Shown here: positions 5,497 through 6,152 of the stretch, in pieces
How positions within the stretch are numbered: position 1 is the stretch's first letter
How the letters are laid out: each line of letters opens with the position of its first letter
Assembly: GCA_937959375.1 (NCBI GenBank)
Contig: CALGLS010000111.1
Span: 1 to 6,152, forward strand
Origin: an uncultured Saprospiraceae bacterium
Lineage (GTDB): Bacteria > Bacteroidota > Bacteroidia > Chitinophagales > Saprospiraceae
Direction of reading: 5' to 3'
DNA: 6,152 bases
Made by a program: the position numbers and the translations under genes
The notes under the pieces: model-generated
What the model was told of the DNA's origin: nothing
Seen by the model: only the letters and a program-made list of their open reading frames with translations
The model's database searches: none

Positions 5497-5516
5497 TCGC
5501 TAAATTAAAATAGCGA
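5497..5516. promoter_or_regulatory. Dyad in the 84-bp receptor / DUF4625 divergent spacer
   Basis: TCGCTA (5497-5502) and TAGCGA (5511-5516) are perfect inverted copies around AATTAAAA. The 20-bp site lies between the divergent receptor and lipoprotein genes and could let one regulator control both. TTAGCTAA (5523-5530) is a further 8-bp palindrome next to it. No known metal-regulator box is matched with confidence. Confidence 0.4.
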
Positions 5517-5552
5517 TGAGAATTAGCTAAATAAATTTTAAATTAAAAAATT

Positions 5553-6152
5553 ATGAATCAGCATATATTTCGTTTTATTGTATTAACAAGTTTACTTATA
5601 GTCACTGCCTGTGGAAGTGAGAACGTAGACTTGAGCCCTCCAAGTATGGAGGTTGTATCTTTTGACCCTGCGTCGGTTGAAGACGACATTTGCGGTACAC
5701 AAGAACCCGTAGTATTCCAACTACAGGGAGGCGACGAACTCAGCTTCGATGTTATTTTTAATGATGACAACGCTTTATCGCAGTACAAGGTAGATATCCA
5801 TAATAACTTTGATTGTCATGGCCACGGAGGTGGTGGCGCACCAAGCGTTGTAATACCGAATGTAGCAAACCAAACAGAAGATTGGACCGTACTCGACATT
5901 CAAGACCTCACTGGGAATTCGTCATCCGTAGAGCGTACACTCAAGGTACCAGCAAACGTTACAAACGGAAATTATCATTTCCAAATACAAGTAATTGATG
6001 AATCAGGCAATGACAATCCTTCCGCTAATATCTTTGCTTTAAAAATCAAAAATCCATTAGACGATATAGCTCCTGAAATTACAGTTCAGGAACCACTAAA
6101 CAATAGTTTTTCAATCGAGAAGGGAACAAAGGTTCGGTTTGCTGGTCAAGTG
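5553..6152 (+). CDS. DUF4625-type lipoprotein, partial (3' end outside the window)
   Basis: The frame is open from ATG at 5553 to the last base, giving 200 residues and no stop. A type II signal peptide ends in the lipobox VTAC (C20); the next residues GSEN lack the acidic surface signal of the 138-aa lipoprotein, so its final side of the membrane is less clear. The first domain (about 26-168) carries the hallmark NDDNALSQYKVDIHNNFD (70-87, quoted in full) followed by CHGHGGGG (88-95), a likely metal site of D81, H83, D87, C88, H89 and H91. That motif is what I recall of DUF4625. A second Ig-like repeat starts at about 170 (DDIAPEITVQEPLNNSF) and runs off the end. It is divergent from the receptor gene with 84 bp between starts, pointing to shared control and a partner role in metal binding. 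The ATG is chosen because the signal peptide starts there. Confidence 0.87.
   Translation, partial: MNQHIFRFIVLTSLLIVTACGSENVDLSPPSMEVVSFDPASVEDDICGTQEPVVFQLQGGDELSFDVIFNDDNALSQYKVDIHNNFDCHGHGGGGAPSVVIPNVANQTEDWTVLDIQDLTGNSSSVERTLKVPANVTNGNYHFQIQVIDESGNDNPSANIFALKIKNPLDDIAPEITVQEPLNNSFSIEKGTKVRFAGQV

Noticed and set aside
5558..5998. 76-aa frame (-) and 61-aa frame (+) at the right end
   Set aside because: The DUF4625-type frame from 5553 is open through the whole region and has a lipobox and family motif; the others are shadows of it.

Overview
The window most likely comes from a member of the Bacteroidota. Four things point that way: a TonB-dependent receptor with an N-terminal carboxypeptidase-D-like domain, lipoproteins including one with an acidic run right after the lipid cysteine, spacers with matches to the phylum's -7 promoter element (TAnnTTTG) and no Shine-Dalgarno sites, and a carotenoid gene next to an SRPBCC gene. 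Spacers are AT-rich. No tRNA, rRNA, CRISPR array or insertion sequence was seen.

Left part (1-1190): an SRPBCC-fold protein and CrtZ, the beta-carotene hydroxylase, lie on the + strand as the probable end of a carotenoid operon that starts outside the window. A strong intrinsic terminator follows. Between crtZ and this terminator, a perfect -7 element and a small UUCG hairpin raise the possibility of a separate small RNA of about 75 nt. An unrecognised two-helix membrane protein (178 aa) converges from the - strand.

Right part (1728-6152): this reads as a metal-acquisition or metal-handling locus. It holds, in order, a His/Cys-rich membrane-anchored protein (112 aa, TTG start); a Cys/His/Asp-rich, probably surface-exposed lipoprotein (138 aa); a 796-aa TonB-dependent receptor on the - strand, related to ZnuD-type zinc/heavy-metal receptors; and, divergently, a DUF4625-type lipoprotein that runs off the right end. 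The last gene is easy to miss because it has no stop codon in the window. All four proteins carry clusters of His, Cys or Asp. The simplest model is metal capture at the surface by the lipoproteins, import by the receptor, and periplasmic handling by the small protein. The metal (zinc most likely, copper possible) is inferred from family resemblance.

Regulatory structure is dense. There are two inverted repeats between the 178-aa and 112-aa genes, a perfect 12-bp palindrome before the 138-aa lipoprotein gene, a dyad in the 84-bp divergent spacer at 5469-5552, and a 16-bp perfect hairpin between the convergent lipoprotein and receptor genes. The receptor's stop codon sits inside that hairpin.
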